From NCBI RefSeq assembly GCF_031458115.1, contig NZ_JAVDXV010000010.1, positions 62,001 through 126,000 of the forward strand: a stretch of 64,000 nucleotides of DNA. Reading direction: 5' to 3'. The notes below the pieces were generated by a model. It was given only the letters and a program-made list of their open reading frames with translations. It was not told where the DNA came from and ran no database searches. The stretch's first letter is position 1. Each line of letters starts with the position of its first letter. The translations under genes and the position numbers were made by a program. Shown piece by piece: positions 19,331-28,115 of this stretch. The DNA comes from Pelomonas asaccharophilus_A (GTDB lineage: Bacteria; Pseudomonadota; Gammaproteobacteria; Burkholderiales; Burkholderiaceae_C).

Positions 19331-21061
19331 TCAGGCGGTGCTGGTTCTGAGCTCGCGGCGCAGGATCTTGCCCACGTTGCTTTTGGGCAGTTCGTCGCGG
19401 AACTCGATGAACTTGGGCCGCTTGTAGGCCGTCATCTGCGTGGCGCAGTAGCTGGCCAGGTCTTCCTCGGCCAACGCCGGGTCGCTCTTGACGACGAACA
19501 GCTTCACGGCCTCGCCGGACTTGGTGTCCGGCACGCCCACCGCGGCGCACTCCAGCACGCCCGGGTGCATGTTGACGACCTGCTCGATCTCGGTCGGGTA
19601 CACGTTGAAGCCGCTGACCAGGATCATGTCCTTCTTGCGGTCGACGATGCGCACATAGCCGCGCTCGTCCATGATGCCGATGTCGCCGCTCTTGAAGAAG
19701 CCGTCGGCGTACATGACGTTGGCGGTCTCGTCGGGGCGCTTCCAGTAGCCGGCCATGACCTGCGGGCCGCGGATGCAGATCTCGCCCCGCTCGCCGATGG
19801 CGAGGTCGCGGCCGTCGTCGTCGCGGATGGCGATCTCGGTGGACGAGATGGGCAGGCCGATGCTGCCGCTGAAGGCGCGCTGGTCCAGCGGGTTGATGGT
19901 GGCGGCCGGCGAGGTCTCGGACAGGCCATAACCCTCCACGACCGGGCAGCCGGTGACCTTCAGCCACTTCTCGGCCGTGGCCTGCTGCACCGCCATGCCG
20001 CCGCCGTTGGAGATGACCAGCTCGGAGAAGTCCAGCCGCGAGAAGCCGGGCTCGTTGGCCAGTGCGTTGAACAGCGTGTTGACGGCCGGGAAGATGTGCA
20101 CCTTGTGGCCGCGCAGCGTGTCGATGAAGCCGGGGATGTCGCGCGGATTGGGCACCAGGATGTTGAGATGACCCATGCGCGCGCCCAGCATGAAGCAGGC
20201 CGTCAGCGCGAAGATGTGATACAGCGGCAGCGCGCAGACGTTGGTGAACTGCATGTCCTGCGGCAGCCGCGCCAGCATGGGCTGGAACCAGGCCTCCACC
20301 TGCAGGATGTTGGCAACGATGTTGCGGTGCAGCAGCGTTGCGCCCTTGGACAGGCCGGTGGTGCCGCCGGTGTACTGCAGGAAGGCGACGTCGTCAGGGC
20401 CCAGCTCGGGCTTCTTCAGGTGCAGCCGCTCGCCGTGGGCCAGCGCCTCGTTGAAGCGCACGACGGTGCAGCCATCGCCGACCGGCAGGCGGAACTCCGG
20501 CACCATCTTCTTCAGGTGGCGCACGGCGAAGTTGATCAGCGGGCCCTTCCACCAGTTCAGCAGATCGCCCATGGAGGCCAGCACGACGTGCTTCACGTCG
20601 GTGGCGGCGATGACCTCGGACAGCGTGTGCGCGAAGTTCTCCAGCACGATGATGGCCCGCGCCCCCGAGTCCTTCAGCTGATGCTCCAGTTCGCGCGGCG
20701 TGTACAGCGGGTTCACGTTCACGACGACGAAGCCCGCGCGCAGGATGGCCGAGATGGCCACGCCGTACTGCAGCAGGTTGGGCATCATGATGGCGACGCG
20801 GTCGCCCTGGCGCAGCCCCTGCGCCTGCAGCCAGGCGCCCAGGCTCTGCGACAGCTCGTCGATCTGCGAGAAGCGCATGCGCTGGCCCATGCAGATGGCG
20901 GCGTCGCGCTGCGCATGCGTGCGGAAGGCCTCGTTCAGCAGGTCCACCAGCGAGCGGTAGACGCTGGTGTCCACCTGGGCCGGCACGCCGGCCGGGTAGC
21001 TGGCCAGCCAGGGCTTGGCTGCGGTTGTCACCTGGGGGACTTCAGCAAGGACGGCAGTCAT
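19331..21061 (-). CDS. fadD: Long-chain fatty acid-CoA ligase
   Basis: 576 residues, ANL superfamily. It activates fatty acids to acyl-CoA through acyl-AMP. The AMP-binding loop is LQYTGGTTGLSKGATL, A5 is VEGYGLSETSP, and the hinge and catalytic part is MILVSGFNVYPTEIEQ with the late Lys in SNVGKILRREL. Length and motifs are those of FadD. The gene is monocistronic or leads the strand; the upstream FFLEELY-type gene is 54 bases away on the same strand and could be co-transcribed. Peripheral inner-membrane location is expected. Confidence 0.93.
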   Translation of the reverse strand: MTAVLAEVPQVTTAAKPWLASYPAGVPAQVDTSVYRSLVDLLNEAFRTHAQRDAAICMGQRMRFSQIDELSQSLGAWLQAQGLRQGDRVAIMMPNLLQYGVAISAILRAGFVVVNVNPLYTPRELEHQLKDSGARAIIVLENFAHTLSEVIAATDVKHVVLASMGDLLNWWKGPLINFAVRHLKKMVPEFRLPVGDGCTVVRFNEALAHGERLHLKKPELGPDDVAFLQYTGGTTGLSKGATLLHRNIVANILQVEAWFQPMLARLPQDMQFTNVCALPLYHIFALTACFMLGARMGHLNILVPNPRDIPGFIDTLRGHKVHIFPAVNTLFNALANEPGFSRLDFSELVISNGGGMAVQQATAEKWLKVTGCPVVEGYGLSETSPAATINPLDQRAFSGSIGLPISSTEIAIRDDDGRDLAIGERGEICIRGPQVMAGYWKRPDETANVMYADGFFKSGDIGIMDERGYVRIVDRKKDMILVSGFNVYPTEIEQVVNMHPGVLECAAVGVPDTKSGEAVKLFVVKSDPALAEEDLASYCATQMTAYKRPKFIEFRDELPKSNVGKILRRELRTSTA

Positions 21062-21115
21062 CGGCGGGCCTCTTCGCGGGGAGGCAAAGATGGTCGGGGC
21101 CGGGCGCGGTACGGA

Positions 21116-21817
21116 CTAGGGGAGTTGCCCTAGGACCAAGGGATTTGCCTGAAACAAATCGCGAGCAAGTGTGCTTTCACGGTGTCGCACAGTGGACAGG
21201 AACTCGCCCGCGCCGCGCATGTCGCGGAAGGTGTCGAAGCCGGTTTCGAGAAAGGTCTGCAGCGCGCCCAGGCCGGCCAGCGTGGCCGGGCCGCGCATCA
21301 GCTTCAGCGACTGGCGCAGCAGCGGCTTGCGCGTGAGCTTGTCCAGCGACTCGCCCACGGCCATCGTCAACTCGATCTGCCGCTGGCGGGCCTCGGGCTC
21401 GCCGCAGGCGCGCCAGGCGATGGCGTATTCCTTGGCGGTGATGTCGGGCGACAGCAGGTGCTCGCCCATGCGCGTGTCCAGCCGCTCGGACAGCGCGTGC
21501 AGCTGCGCCAGCTTGGCGACCGTGTCCACCACCTCGGCGGGAAACAGCCGCGTCAGCGCGGGGATCACACGGGCGAACTGCGCGTCACGCTGGCGGTAGT
21601 CGCCGGGGCCGTACAGCTCGTGCAGGAAGAAGCGCGTGGCCGCCTCGTAGCGCGGCGTGGCCAGCAGGTCGGCGTAGGTGTGCGCGAAGCGGCGCTGCTG
21701 CCAGGTCTTCAGCGCCTGCACGCGCTCGTCCAGCTCGGGATCGGCGGCGCGCCGGGCGCGCTCGGCGTCGACGGCACGCAGCTCGTTCAGCAGGGATTCG
21801 GCGCTGGGTGCTTGCAT
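21116..21817 (-). CDS. FFLEELY-motif conserved protein
   Basis: 233 residues, mostly helical, cytosolic. It contains FFLHELYGPGDYRQRDAQFARVIPALTRLFP, close to the FFLEELYGP signature of an uncharacterised family in Proteobacteria. There is no catalytic motif. It is followed 54 bases later by fadD on the same strand, and the alpha/beta hydrolase gene diverges upstream. Function unknown; the neighbours suggest a lipid context. Confidence 0.7.
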   Translation of the reverse strand: MQAPSAESLLNELRAVDAERARRAADPELDERVQALKTWQQRRFAHTYADLLATPRYEAATRFFLHELYGPGDYRQRDAQFARVIPALTRLFPAEVVDTVAKLAQLHALSERLDTRMGEHLLSPDITAKEYAIAWRACGEPEARQRQIELTMAVGESLDKLTRKPLLRQSLKLMRGPATLAGLGALQTFLETGFDTFRDMRGAGEFLSTVRHRESTLARDLFQANPLVLGQLP

Positions 21818-21852
21818 GGCTCGCGCCGATTCTGCCTTCCTACACTGCGACG

Positions 21853-22716
21853 ATGAACGGACGATTGCAGAGGATCTGGGTGCTGCTGCGGCTGTCGGTG
21901 GCGGTGCTCGTCGGCTGGCGCTTCGGCTGGGGCTGGGGCGTGCTGACGCTGGGCCTGCATGCGGCCATCCTGGCCGGCGGCTTCGTGCAACTGCGCTGGG
22001 TCAACCGGCCGGCGCCGGGCTGGGGTCAGCTCTTGCGCGCCTGGGCTCGGGAGGTGGTGGCCAGCGAGCTGGCGTTCTCGTGGCGGCAGCCCTGGCGCGA
22101 GTGGGCCCAGCCCGACCACCTGCCGGCGGGCGCGACGCAGGGCGTGCTGCTGGTGCACGGCTTTTCCTGCAACCGGGCGCGCTGGAACGGCTGGATGCAG
22201 CGGCTGCGCGAGCAGGGCGTGGCTTTCGTCGCGCCGACGCTGGAGCCGGCCTTCGGGTCCATCGACGCCTATGCCGACGACATCGAGGCCGGCGTGCAGA
22301 AGCTGATGGCGCTGACGGGCCGCATGCCCATCCTGTGCGCCCACAGCATGGGCGGCCTGGCCTTGCGGGCCTGGTGGCGCCGCTACGGCGCGGGCCACGA
22401 GGCGCCGCATGTCGTCACGCTGGGATCACCCCACCAGGGCACGCGCATGGCCGCTTTAGGCTTCGGCGTGAACACGCAGCAGATGCGCCTGGGCAGCCGC
22501 TGGCTGGCGGAGCTGCCCGGCCTGCCGGACGTGGACTGCTTCTGGACGCCCTGCGACCAGATCGTCAACCCGGCCGAGCGCGCCATCCTGGCCGGCGCGC
22601 GGGCGCACCGGCTGGACGGCGTGGGCCACATGGGCCTCGTCCATTCGGACGAAGCCTGGCAACTGGTTCAGACGGCCTTGGCGGGTTCGTCCTTCAAAAC
22701 GCCGCGGCGGATCTGA
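21853..22716 (+). CDS. Membrane-anchored alpha/beta hydrolase
   Basis: 287 residues. Two hydrophobic helices at the N-terminus (about 8-22 and 26-46) anchor the protein. The hydrolase domain has the oxyanion loop LLVHGFSCNRARW, the nucleophile elbow AHSMGG with the catalytic Ser, and a candidate His in DGVGHMGLVHS near the C-terminus. The fold and size suit a lipase or esterase of the PGAP1-like/triacylglycerol lipase group. The last 49 bases overlap the convergent hpd gene. Confidence 0.85.
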   Translation: MNGRLQRIWVLLRLSVAVLVGWRFGWGWGVLTLGLHAAILAGGFVQLRWVNRPAPGWGQLLRAWAREVVASELAFSWRQPWREWAQPDHLPAGATQGVLLVHGFSCNRARWNGWMQRLREQGVAFVAPTLEPAFGSIDAYADDIEAGVQKLMALTGRMPILCAHSMGGLALRAWWRRYGAGHEAPHVVTLGSPHQGTRMAALGFGVNTQQMRLGSRWLAELPGLPDVDCFWTPCDQIVNPAERAILAGARAHRLDGVGHMGLVHSDEAWQLVQTALAGSSFKTPRRI

Positions 22717-23807
22717 TCCAGCTCGATGCTCTCGAACAGCGCCTTGAAGTTGCCTTCGCCGAAGCCCTCGTTGCCCTTGCGCTGGATCAGCTCGAAGAAG
22801 ATCGGGCCGATGACTTCCTTCGTGAAGATCTGCAGCAGCAACTCCTTCTCGGCGCCCAGGTGGGCGGCGCCGTCGATGAGGATGCGCAGCCGGCGCAGTT
22901 CGTCAACGTTCTCGCCGTGGCCCGGCAAGCGCTTGTCGATGAGGTCGAAGTAGGTCTCGATGGTGTCCTGGAACACCACGCCACCCGTCTTCATGCCTTC
23001 CACCGTGCCGTAGATATCGGTCGTGCCCAGCGCCACGTGCTGGATGCCCTCGCCGTGGTACAGGTCCAGGTACTCGGCGATCTGGCTCTTGTCGTCGCTG
23101 CTCTCGTTGATCGGGATGCGGATCTTGCCGCAGGGGCTGGTCATGGCCTTGCTCTTCAGGCCGGTCAGCTTGCCCTCGATGTCGAAGTAGCGCACCTCGC
23201 GGAAGTTGAAGAAGCGCTCGTAGAACTCCGACCACTCCTTCATGCGGCCGCGGAACACGTTGTGCGTCAGGTGGTCGATCTCGGTCAGGCCGTTGCCCAC
23301 CGGATTCGGGTCCACCGGCTGGCCTTGCGCGTCCAGCAGCGGCACGAAGTCCACGTCATAGATGCTGATGTTGCCGATGGCGCCGGCTGCAGCGCCGCCC
23401 TTGCCCTGCCAACGGTCGACGAAATAGATCAGCGAGTCGCCGATGCCCTTGATGGCCGGGATGTTCAGCTCCATCGGGCCGGCCTTGTTGTCGAAGCCCC
23501 AGGCGCCCAGCTCCAGCGCGCGCTGGTAGGCGTGGGCGGCGTTGTCGACGCGGAAGGCGATGGCGCAGATGGATGGGCCGTGCAGCCGCGCGAAGCGCTG
23601 TGCGAACGAATCCGTCTCGGCGTTGATGATGAAGTTGACGCCGCCCTGGCGGTACAGCGTCACGTTCTTGTGGCGGTGCTTGGCGACGGCGGCGAAACCC
23701 ATCGTGCGGAACAGCTCGCCCAGGGCTGCCGGATCGGGCGCAGCGAACTCGATGAACTCGAAACCGTCGGTGCCCATGGGGTTGTCCCAGGGAGTGAACT
23801 TGGCCAT
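22668..23807 (-). CDS. hpd: 4-hydroxyphenylpyruvate dioxygenase
   Basis: 379 residues. It converts 4-hydroxyphenylpyruvate to homogentisate in tyrosine breakdown, using Fe(II) and O2. Two vicinal-oxygen-chelate domains are seen; Fe ligands lie in IDHLTHNVFRG (first His), IQHVALGTTDI (second His) and the C-terminal FFELIQRKGNEGFGEGNF (Glu). The ATG at 23807 has GAGG five bases upstream and starts the conserved MAKFTPWDNPMGTDGFEF. An inverted repeat lies 33 bases upstream and an Lrp/AsnC-type gene lies 1 kb away. Confidence 0.96.
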   Translation of the reverse strand: MAKFTPWDNPMGTDGFEFIEFAAPDPAALGELFRTMGFAAVAKHRHKNVTLYRQGGVNFIINAETDSFAQRFARLHGPSICAIAFRVDNAAHAYQRALELGAWGFDNKAGPMELNIPAIKGIGDSLIYFVDRWQGKGGAAAGAIGNISIYDVDFVPLLDAQGQPVDPNPVGNGLTEIDHLTHNVFRGRMKEWSEFYERFFNFREVRYFDIEGKLTGLKSKAMTSPCGKIRIPINESSDDKSQIAEYLDLYHGEGIQHVALGTTDIYGTVEGMKTGGVVFQDTIETYFDLIDKRLPGHGENVDELRRLRILIDGAAHLGAEKELLLQIFTKEVIGPIFFELIQRKGNEGFGEGNFKALFESIELDQIRRGVLKDEPAKAV

Positions 23808-23839
23808 GGTTGCCTCGTGAGCTGTCTCTAGAAGCTGAA

Positions 23840-23867
23840 AATTCTGCGGCGCCGGGCTCGCAGAATT
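23840..23867. promoter_or_regulatory. Inverted repeat upstream of hpd
   Basis: AATTCTGCG and CGCAGAATT form perfect 9-base arms around a 10-base centre, 33 bases before the hpd start. The symmetry and position suit a dimeric regulator; the nearby Lrp/AsnC-type protein is a candidate. Confidence 0.5.
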
Positions 23868-23924
23868 CATGCAAACTATGGCGCCAATTTTTGAAACAGC
23901 GCAGGAATCATGCGCTGGTGCTGG

Positions 23925-24695
23925 CTATGGCGCCGGCCATTCGGTCAGTCCGTAGCCGGCCAGGATGGCTTTCAGGCGTCCGCTCCGGCGCAGCTTGAGC
24001 ATGCCTTCGCTGAAGGTGCGCGCGTAGTCCTGGGCCTGGGGATGGCGGGGCGACAAGGCCAGATAGGCGTAGCTGGGCGCTTCGCAGCCGGCGCTGCGGG
24101 CGGCCAGCTCGGGGTGCAGCTTGACCGTGTAGGCGACCAGGCTCTCCTCCTCGATGAAGGCCGCCATGCGGCCCAGCTTCAGCCGGCGCAGCATGCGCTC
24201 CGTCAGGCTGTCGCCGGTGTGGACCTCGAAGCGCCGCGGGGTGGCCTTGATGGCGGTGTCCAGCGCCGCGCCGTAGGAGTAGTCGCGGATGACGCCCACC
24301 AGGTCTAGCTCGTCCAGGCTGGCCGGGCCGCGGTAACGCCAGGCGCTGTCTCGCCGCGTGAACACGCAATAGCGGTTGCGCGAGATCGGCTGCTCGGGGA
24401 AGACGAAGTCCGGCGCCTCGCTGCGGAAGGTGGACGGCGTGGCCGTGTAGGTGCCGGCGCGCACGTCGAGCAGCGCGCGGCTGTAGTTCTGGTTGACCAG
24501 GCGCACGCGATGGCCGGCGGCGCCGAAGATCTCGCGCACGATGTCCACCGTGAAACCCTCCTGCGCCGCGCCGGCCCTGCAGCTGAACGGGCACCAGTAG
24601 CTGGGCGACGCCAGCACGATCTCGTCCGCCCGTGCCGGTGCGGCGGCCGCGAGCAGCATCGTCAGCAAAGAGGCCGCCAGGCGACGGTTGGACAT
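23925..24695 (-). CDS. Periplasmic amino-acid-type solute-binding protein (family 3)
   Basis: 256 residues with a signal peptide (cleavage after APARA, about residue 23). The sequence follows SBP family 3: YWCPFSC near the N-terminus, GFTVDIVREIFGAAGHRVRLV, and LDELDLVGVIRDYSYG. No ABC permease or ATPase gene is adjacent, so it may be an orphan binding protein or part of a signalling route, as for many lone members. ATG at 24695 was chosen for its signal sequence. It diverges from the Lrp-type gene by 50 bases. Confidence 0.8.
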   Translation of the reverse strand: MSNRRLAASLLTMLLAAAAPARADEIVLASPSYWCPFSCRAGAAQEGFTVDIVREIFGAAGHRVRLVNQNYSRALLDVRAGTYTATPSTFRSEAPDFVFPEQPISRNRYCVFTRRDSAWRYRGPASLDELDLVGVIRDYSYGAALDTAIKATPRRFEVHTGDSLTERMLRRLKLGRMAAFIEEESLVAYTVKLHPELAARSAGCEAPSYAYLALSPRHPQAQDYARTFSEGMLKLRRSGRLKAILAGYGLTEWPAP

Positions 24696-24745
24696 GGTTT
24701 CACTGTAGGCGCCGGACGGCACATGAAAGCTGCACAATTTCCCGC

Positions 24746-25228
24746 ATGGACGCCCCTCTTGAGCTTGACGCCATCGACCGCCGCATCCTGCGCGCGCTGC
24801 AGCTGGATGGCCGCCTGACCTACGACGCACTGGCCGCCGAGGCCGGCCTGTCTTCGTCAGCCGTGCTGCGCCGCGTGCGCCGGCTGGAGGAGACCGGCGT
24901 CATTGGCAGCTACGTGGCGCTGGTGCCGCCCGAGCGTGTGGGCCTGGGCCTGACGGCCTACATCAACGTGAGGCTGGAGAAGCAGACCGAGAGCCCGCTG
25001 CGCAACCCGCGCGATCTGTTCCGCGCCGCCGTCCAGACCTGGCCCGAGGTGGTGGAATGCGCCGCTCTGACCGGCGAGATGGACTACCTGCTGCGCGTGC
25101 TGGTGCAGGACATGCAGCACTACGCCCGCTTCATCAGCGACACGCTGCTGATGCACCCCAGCGTGCAGGACTGCAAGACCAGCTTCGTGCTGGAGCGCCT
25201 GAAGAACACGACGGCCGTGCCGGTGTAG
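24746..25228 (+). CDS. Lrp/AsnC family transcriptional regulator
   Basis: 160 residues. The N-terminal helix-turn-helix (LDAIDRRILRALQLDGRLTYDALAAEAGLSSSAVLRRVRRLEETGVI) is typical of Lrp/AsnC; residues 70-150 form the RAM ligand domain with GEMDYLLRVLVQDMQHY. Members bind DNA as octamers and respond to amino acids. It lies close to hpd, so regulation of aromatic amino acid degradation is a fair inference. Effector unknown. Confidence 0.93.
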   Translation: MDAPLELDAIDRRILRALQLDGRLTYDALAAEAGLSSSAVLRRVRRLEETGVIGSYVALVPPERVGLGLTAYINVRLEKQTESPLRNPRDLFRAAVQTWPEVVECAALTGEMDYLLRVLVQDMQHYARFISDTLLMHPSVQDCKTSFVLERLKNTTAVPV

Positions 25229-25233
25229 GGCGG

Positions 25234-26067
25234 TCAGTCGAATTCGTGAAGGAGCTTCAGCGTGTGCGCTTCGCTGAGGTTCAGCAGTTCGGCGATGTCG
25301 TGCAGGTCGTCGGGCACGCCGGCGTCGTCCCAGCCGCGCGCGGTGTGGCGGGCCACGCGCACGGCCAGCTGCACGCAGCGCACCTGCGGGTCGTGCTCGT
25401 GCTTGTCGTTGGTGATGCGCGTCAGCAGCTCCGGCAGGTGCCAGTGCTTCATCAGCGCCTGTTCCAGGTCGGCCAGTTCTATGCCCAGCACCTGGCGCTG
25501 CGCGGCGGCGCTGCGCAGGTGGCGGTCGGCGTCCTGCAGCGCCGCGATCTGCAGCGCCAGCGCGGGCGCGTGCACCCACAGCAGCATCTCGGCGAAGTCG
25601 TGCAGCAGTGCCGCGCTGTGGATGACGGCGGCGTCGGGGTCGGCGCGGTGCGCGGCAAAGCCCAGCGCATAGCGCGAGGCCCGCTCGGCGCGCTGCATCA
25701 CGCGCGACAGGCCCAGCAGCGCCTCGTCATGGTCGGCCAGCACGGCGTCCAGCGTCGGCTGCGGACCGAAGGTGCGGAAGAAGGGGGTGATGCCCATCAG
25801 CACCAGCGCGGCGGTCACCGTCTCCGGGTCGGCCATCAACCGGCCGCGCCGCAGTTCGCTGGCGTGGGCCATCACCTTCAGCGTCATCAGCGGGTCGGTG
25901 GCGATCAGCTCGCCCAGGCCATGGGCGTCCACGTCGTCTTCGGTGGCACGCATCAGCTCCAGTGCCTCGGCCGTCTCGGCCAGCACCGGGATCTCTGCGC
26001 GCGCGAACGCCTGGACCCAGGCGTCCAGCGTGGGCAGCGGCGTGGTGAGGCGCAAGCGTTGGGACAT
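25234..26067 (-). CDS. HDOD domain protein
   Basis: 277 residues, all-helical, cytosolic. The HDOD core is recognised from LIATDPLMTLKVMAHA and AALLHDFAEMLLWVHAP. It lacks the full metal-binding HD pair, as usual in HDOD proteins, which serve as signalling scaffolds in chemotaxis, motility and c-di-GMP networks. Convergent with the Lrp-type gene (five bases apart). Specific partner unknown. Confidence 0.85.
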   Translation of the reverse strand: MSQRLRLTTPLPTLDAWVQAFARAEIPVLAETAEALELMRATEDDVDAHGLGELIATDPLMTLKVMAHASELRRGRLMADPETVTAALVLMGITPFFRTFGPQPTLDAVLADHDEALLGLSRVMQRAERASRYALGFAAHRADPDAAVIHSAALLHDFAEMLLWVHAPALALQIAALQDADRHLRSAAAQRQVLGIELADLEQALMKHWHLPELLTRITNDKHEHDPQVRCVQLAVRVARHTARGWDDAGVPDDLHDIAELLNLSEAHTLKLLHEFD

Positions 26068-26132
26068 GACCCGATGCTAGGACGGGTCGGGGTCGCATGG
26101 TCTGTCCATGCGACCCCTATTTGCGCGTCAGT

Positions 26133-26372
26133 TCACAGGCGCTTGACGCCATCCAGCTGCGCCACCAGTTGGCCGTCGACATAGAGCGCCCCTTCGGGCG
26201 CCCCGGCTTCGGCATAGAACTCCAACTGGTTGCGGGCGCGGCGGCGCCGGCGGTAGGCGGGCGAGAACACCAGCCGGATCGCGCGGGCCGCGCGCTTGAT
26301 GCGGACCCAGCGGCGGGCCCAGGCGTCGTGGGTTTCGGCGGCGTCGGGGCCGCGCAACTCGATCAATCTCAT
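26133..26372 (-). CDS. Small conserved basic protein
   Basis: 79 residues. AGGAG lies six bases before the ATG at 26372. The middle is strongly basic (VRIKRAARAIRLVFSPAYRRRRRARNQLEFY), and the C-terminus ends DGQLVAQLDGVKRL. No known domain recognised. It may bind nucleic acid, judged only from charge. Confidence 0.6.
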   Translation of the reverse strand: MRLIELRGPDAAETHDAWARRWVRIKRAARAIRLVFSPAYRRRRRARNQLEFYAEAGAPEGALYVDGQLVAQLDGVKRL

Positions 26373-26447
26373 GAGGGTCTCCTTGGCACCGGGCCGGCCC
26401 TCATGACATGGATCGGTCATGGACGAGGGGCGGGCGGTGCTGGCTTG

Positions 26448-26639
26448 TCAGGGGCTGTCGTCGGGGAAGCGTTCGCGCAGCAGGCGTCGCAGGTCCAGGC
26501 GGGCCTGCTGGCGCTGGGCGCGGGCGTCGTCCGGGCTCTGATGTCGGCCGGCCTGGCGTTTGAGTGCCGGCGCGACGAACGGATTGCGCGGTTTGCGCAG
26601 GTTCAGTTGCATCGGACGGGGGGAGGTGAACTGGGGCAT
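26448..26639 (-). CDS. Small basic protein, KxRNPxVAPALxRxAGxH type
   Basis: 63 residues. GGAG lies seven bases before the ATG at 26639. The segment LRKPRNPFVAPALKRQAGRH resembles a family of short basic proteins seen in Burkholderiales. No function known. The upstream 300 bases carry a likely promoter with two TTGCGCAA palindromes. Confidence 0.6.
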   Translation of the reverse strand: MPQFTSPRPMQLNLRKPRNPFVAPALKRQAGRHQSPDDARAQRQQARLDLRRLLRERFPDDSP

Positions 26640-26943
26640 GGAGTGCTCCGGTTGATGCCGCGCGAGGCGCGACGGGCCATGCAGCGGCTGGACCCGGTTG
26701 GGCCTGGCTTTTGCAATGAAGAAAGGGGCGCCCGGGGCTTGCGCTCGAGGCAAGCGGGCCGGGCAGGTCAGGGGCTTGGGGTGCGACCTCGCCGTGGCGC
26801 CTGGGGACTTCAGCGGCGCGACTTGCGCAAATGATAAACAAACGTTGCTCTTGCGCAAGCGGTTTTTATCCAACATCCCTAACGTGCGGGGAGGTCGACG
26901 TCCAATGACGGATGCGCAGAACGATCTGCGCGCCGTGCTGCCG
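26640..26943. other. 304-base gene-free stretch
   Basis: This is the upstream region of the small basic protein gene. It holds an inverted repeat CTTGC/GCAAG near 26740-26756, the two TTGCGCAA palindromes annotated separately, and a leftward promoter-like pair (TTGCGC, 16 bases, TATCAT). No coding frame here is convincing. Confidence 0.5.
26823..26858 (-). promoter_or_regulatory. Promoter with paired TTGCGCAA palindromes
   Basis: Identical 8-base palindromes at 26823-26830 and 26851-26858, 28 bp centre to centre, about 2.7 turns of DNA. Read leftward, the second provides a -35 (TTGCGC), followed by 16 bases and TATCAT as -10, and the first palindrome falls just past the -10. This is a repressible promoter layout for the gene at 26639. 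Confidence 0.45.
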
Positions 26944-27531
26944 TCAGCGCTTCTTGGGCTTCAGCGGTGCGACGCCGGACTGCAGCTTGCGCCACTCATC
27001 CAACTCGGCCTGCGGGCTGGGAGCGGCGGACTTGGCGGCCGGGCGCGGCGCGGCGGCGGGCTCGGGCGTCAGCACCTCGCCCAGCAGGTCCAGCAGCCGC
27101 GTGCGGGCGCGCTGCGGATGGCGGCGGTAGTAGGTCAGCACCAGGCCGATGATGAAGCGCTCGTCGTCGTCCTGGGGCGTACTGGGCGAGGGCTCCGGTG
27201 GTGGCGGAGCGACGTGGCCAAGGGCGGCCGCCATCGAGGTGATGGGCACCGGGCCGGCGACGACGGCGCCATGCTCCAGGTCCATCCAGCCGGGTGGCTT
27301 GTGACACAGCTGCTCGAACTGGCGCGCCAGCCGTTCACCGATCTGACGCGAGCGGCCCTTGATCTGGCTCCAGTAGCTGGGCTGGATCTGCAGCCGTTCG
27401 GCAAAGCGCCGCTCCAGGCCACGCAAGGTGGCCGCATCGGGGTGTTTGACGGTGGCGCTGACGAACTCTTCGAACAGCCGCATCGCGTTGTCCAAGCGGA
27501 TCTGCGCGACGTCGCGGGGGGCGGCAGGCAT
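26944..27531 (-). CDS. Putative HTH DNA-binding protein
   Basis: 195 residues. The first 80 residues (TLRGLERRFAERLQIQPSYWSQIKGRSRQIGERLARQFEQLCHKPPGWMD) look like a Cro/CI-type helix-turn-helix. Then follow a Pro-rich linker, a conserved helix (DDERFIIGLVLTYYRRHPQRARTRLLDLLGEVL) and a charged tail ending PLKPKKR. It stands just upstream of the double-palindrome promoter, so it is a candidate for binding there. Regulatory target unproven. Confidence 0.6.
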   Translation of the reverse strand: MPAAPRDVAQIRLDNAMRLFEEFVSATVKHPDAATLRGLERRFAERLQIQPSYWSQIKGRSRQIGERLARQFEQLCHKPPGWMDLEHGAVVAGPVPITSMAAALGHVAPPPPEPSPSTPQDDDERFIIGLVLTYYRRHPQRARTRLLDLLGEVLTPEPAAAPRPAAKSAAPSPQAELDEWRKLQSGVAPLKPKKR

Positions 27532-27671
27532 GGGGCGGATGATAAATGAGCGTTCATCTCCGAGATTTCGCCGTAGGAGAGCGCCGACCGGCCGGCGGTG
27601 GCAACGCCTATCGAAGCGGCGCCTCACGCCACCCATATTGAGAGGGTTCTCACCCGATCAAGGAGATCTCA

Positions 27672-28115
27672 ATGCCTTCCACCGACAGCACCCTCATCGC
27701 GCTGGAGAAGAAGTTCTGGCAGTCGATGGTGGACGAAGACACCGACACCGCGCTGGCCATGCTGGACGAGCCTTCGCTGATGGTCAGTTCGCATGGCGCC
27801 ATGCAGTTCAGCCACGACCAGTACCGCGAGATGGCCGAGAACGGCAGCATGGTCATCAAGTCCTTCGAGCTCAGCGACATGCAGGTCATGTACCCCAACG
27901 ACGACACCGCCGTGCTGACCTACCGCGTCAAGCAGGCCATCGCGATGCGGGGCAAGTCGGGCGAAATCGAGCAGGAGATGGCCGATTCCACCGTCTGGGT
28001 GCGCAAGGACGGCGAATGGCGCTGCGTGATGCACACCGAGACCGAGATCGACGACGCCGGCAATAAGAAGCCCGCCGCGAAGAAGGCCTCAGCCAAGGCC
28101 AGGCCGGCTCACTGA
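27672..28115 (+). CDS. NTF2-like / DUF4440 protein
   Basis: 147 residues. The cone-shaped NTF2 fold is indicated by LIALEKKFWQSMVDEDTDTALAMLDEPSLMVSSHGAMQFSHDQY and the C-terminal VWVRKDGEWRCVMHTE. A Lys/Ala-rich tail follows (KKPAAKKASAKARPAH). Members range from enzymes to binding proteins; no catalytic set is visible. AGGAG lies upstream of the ATG. The last seven bases overlap the convergent EF-G-like gene. Confidence 0.75.
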   Translation: MPSTDSTLIALEKKFWQSMVDEDTDTALAMLDEPSLMVSSHGAMQFSHDQYREMAENGSMVIKSFELSDMQVMYPNDDTAVLTYRVKQAIAMRGKSGEIEQEMADSTVWVRKDGEWRCVMHTETEIDDAGNKKPAAKKASAKARPAH

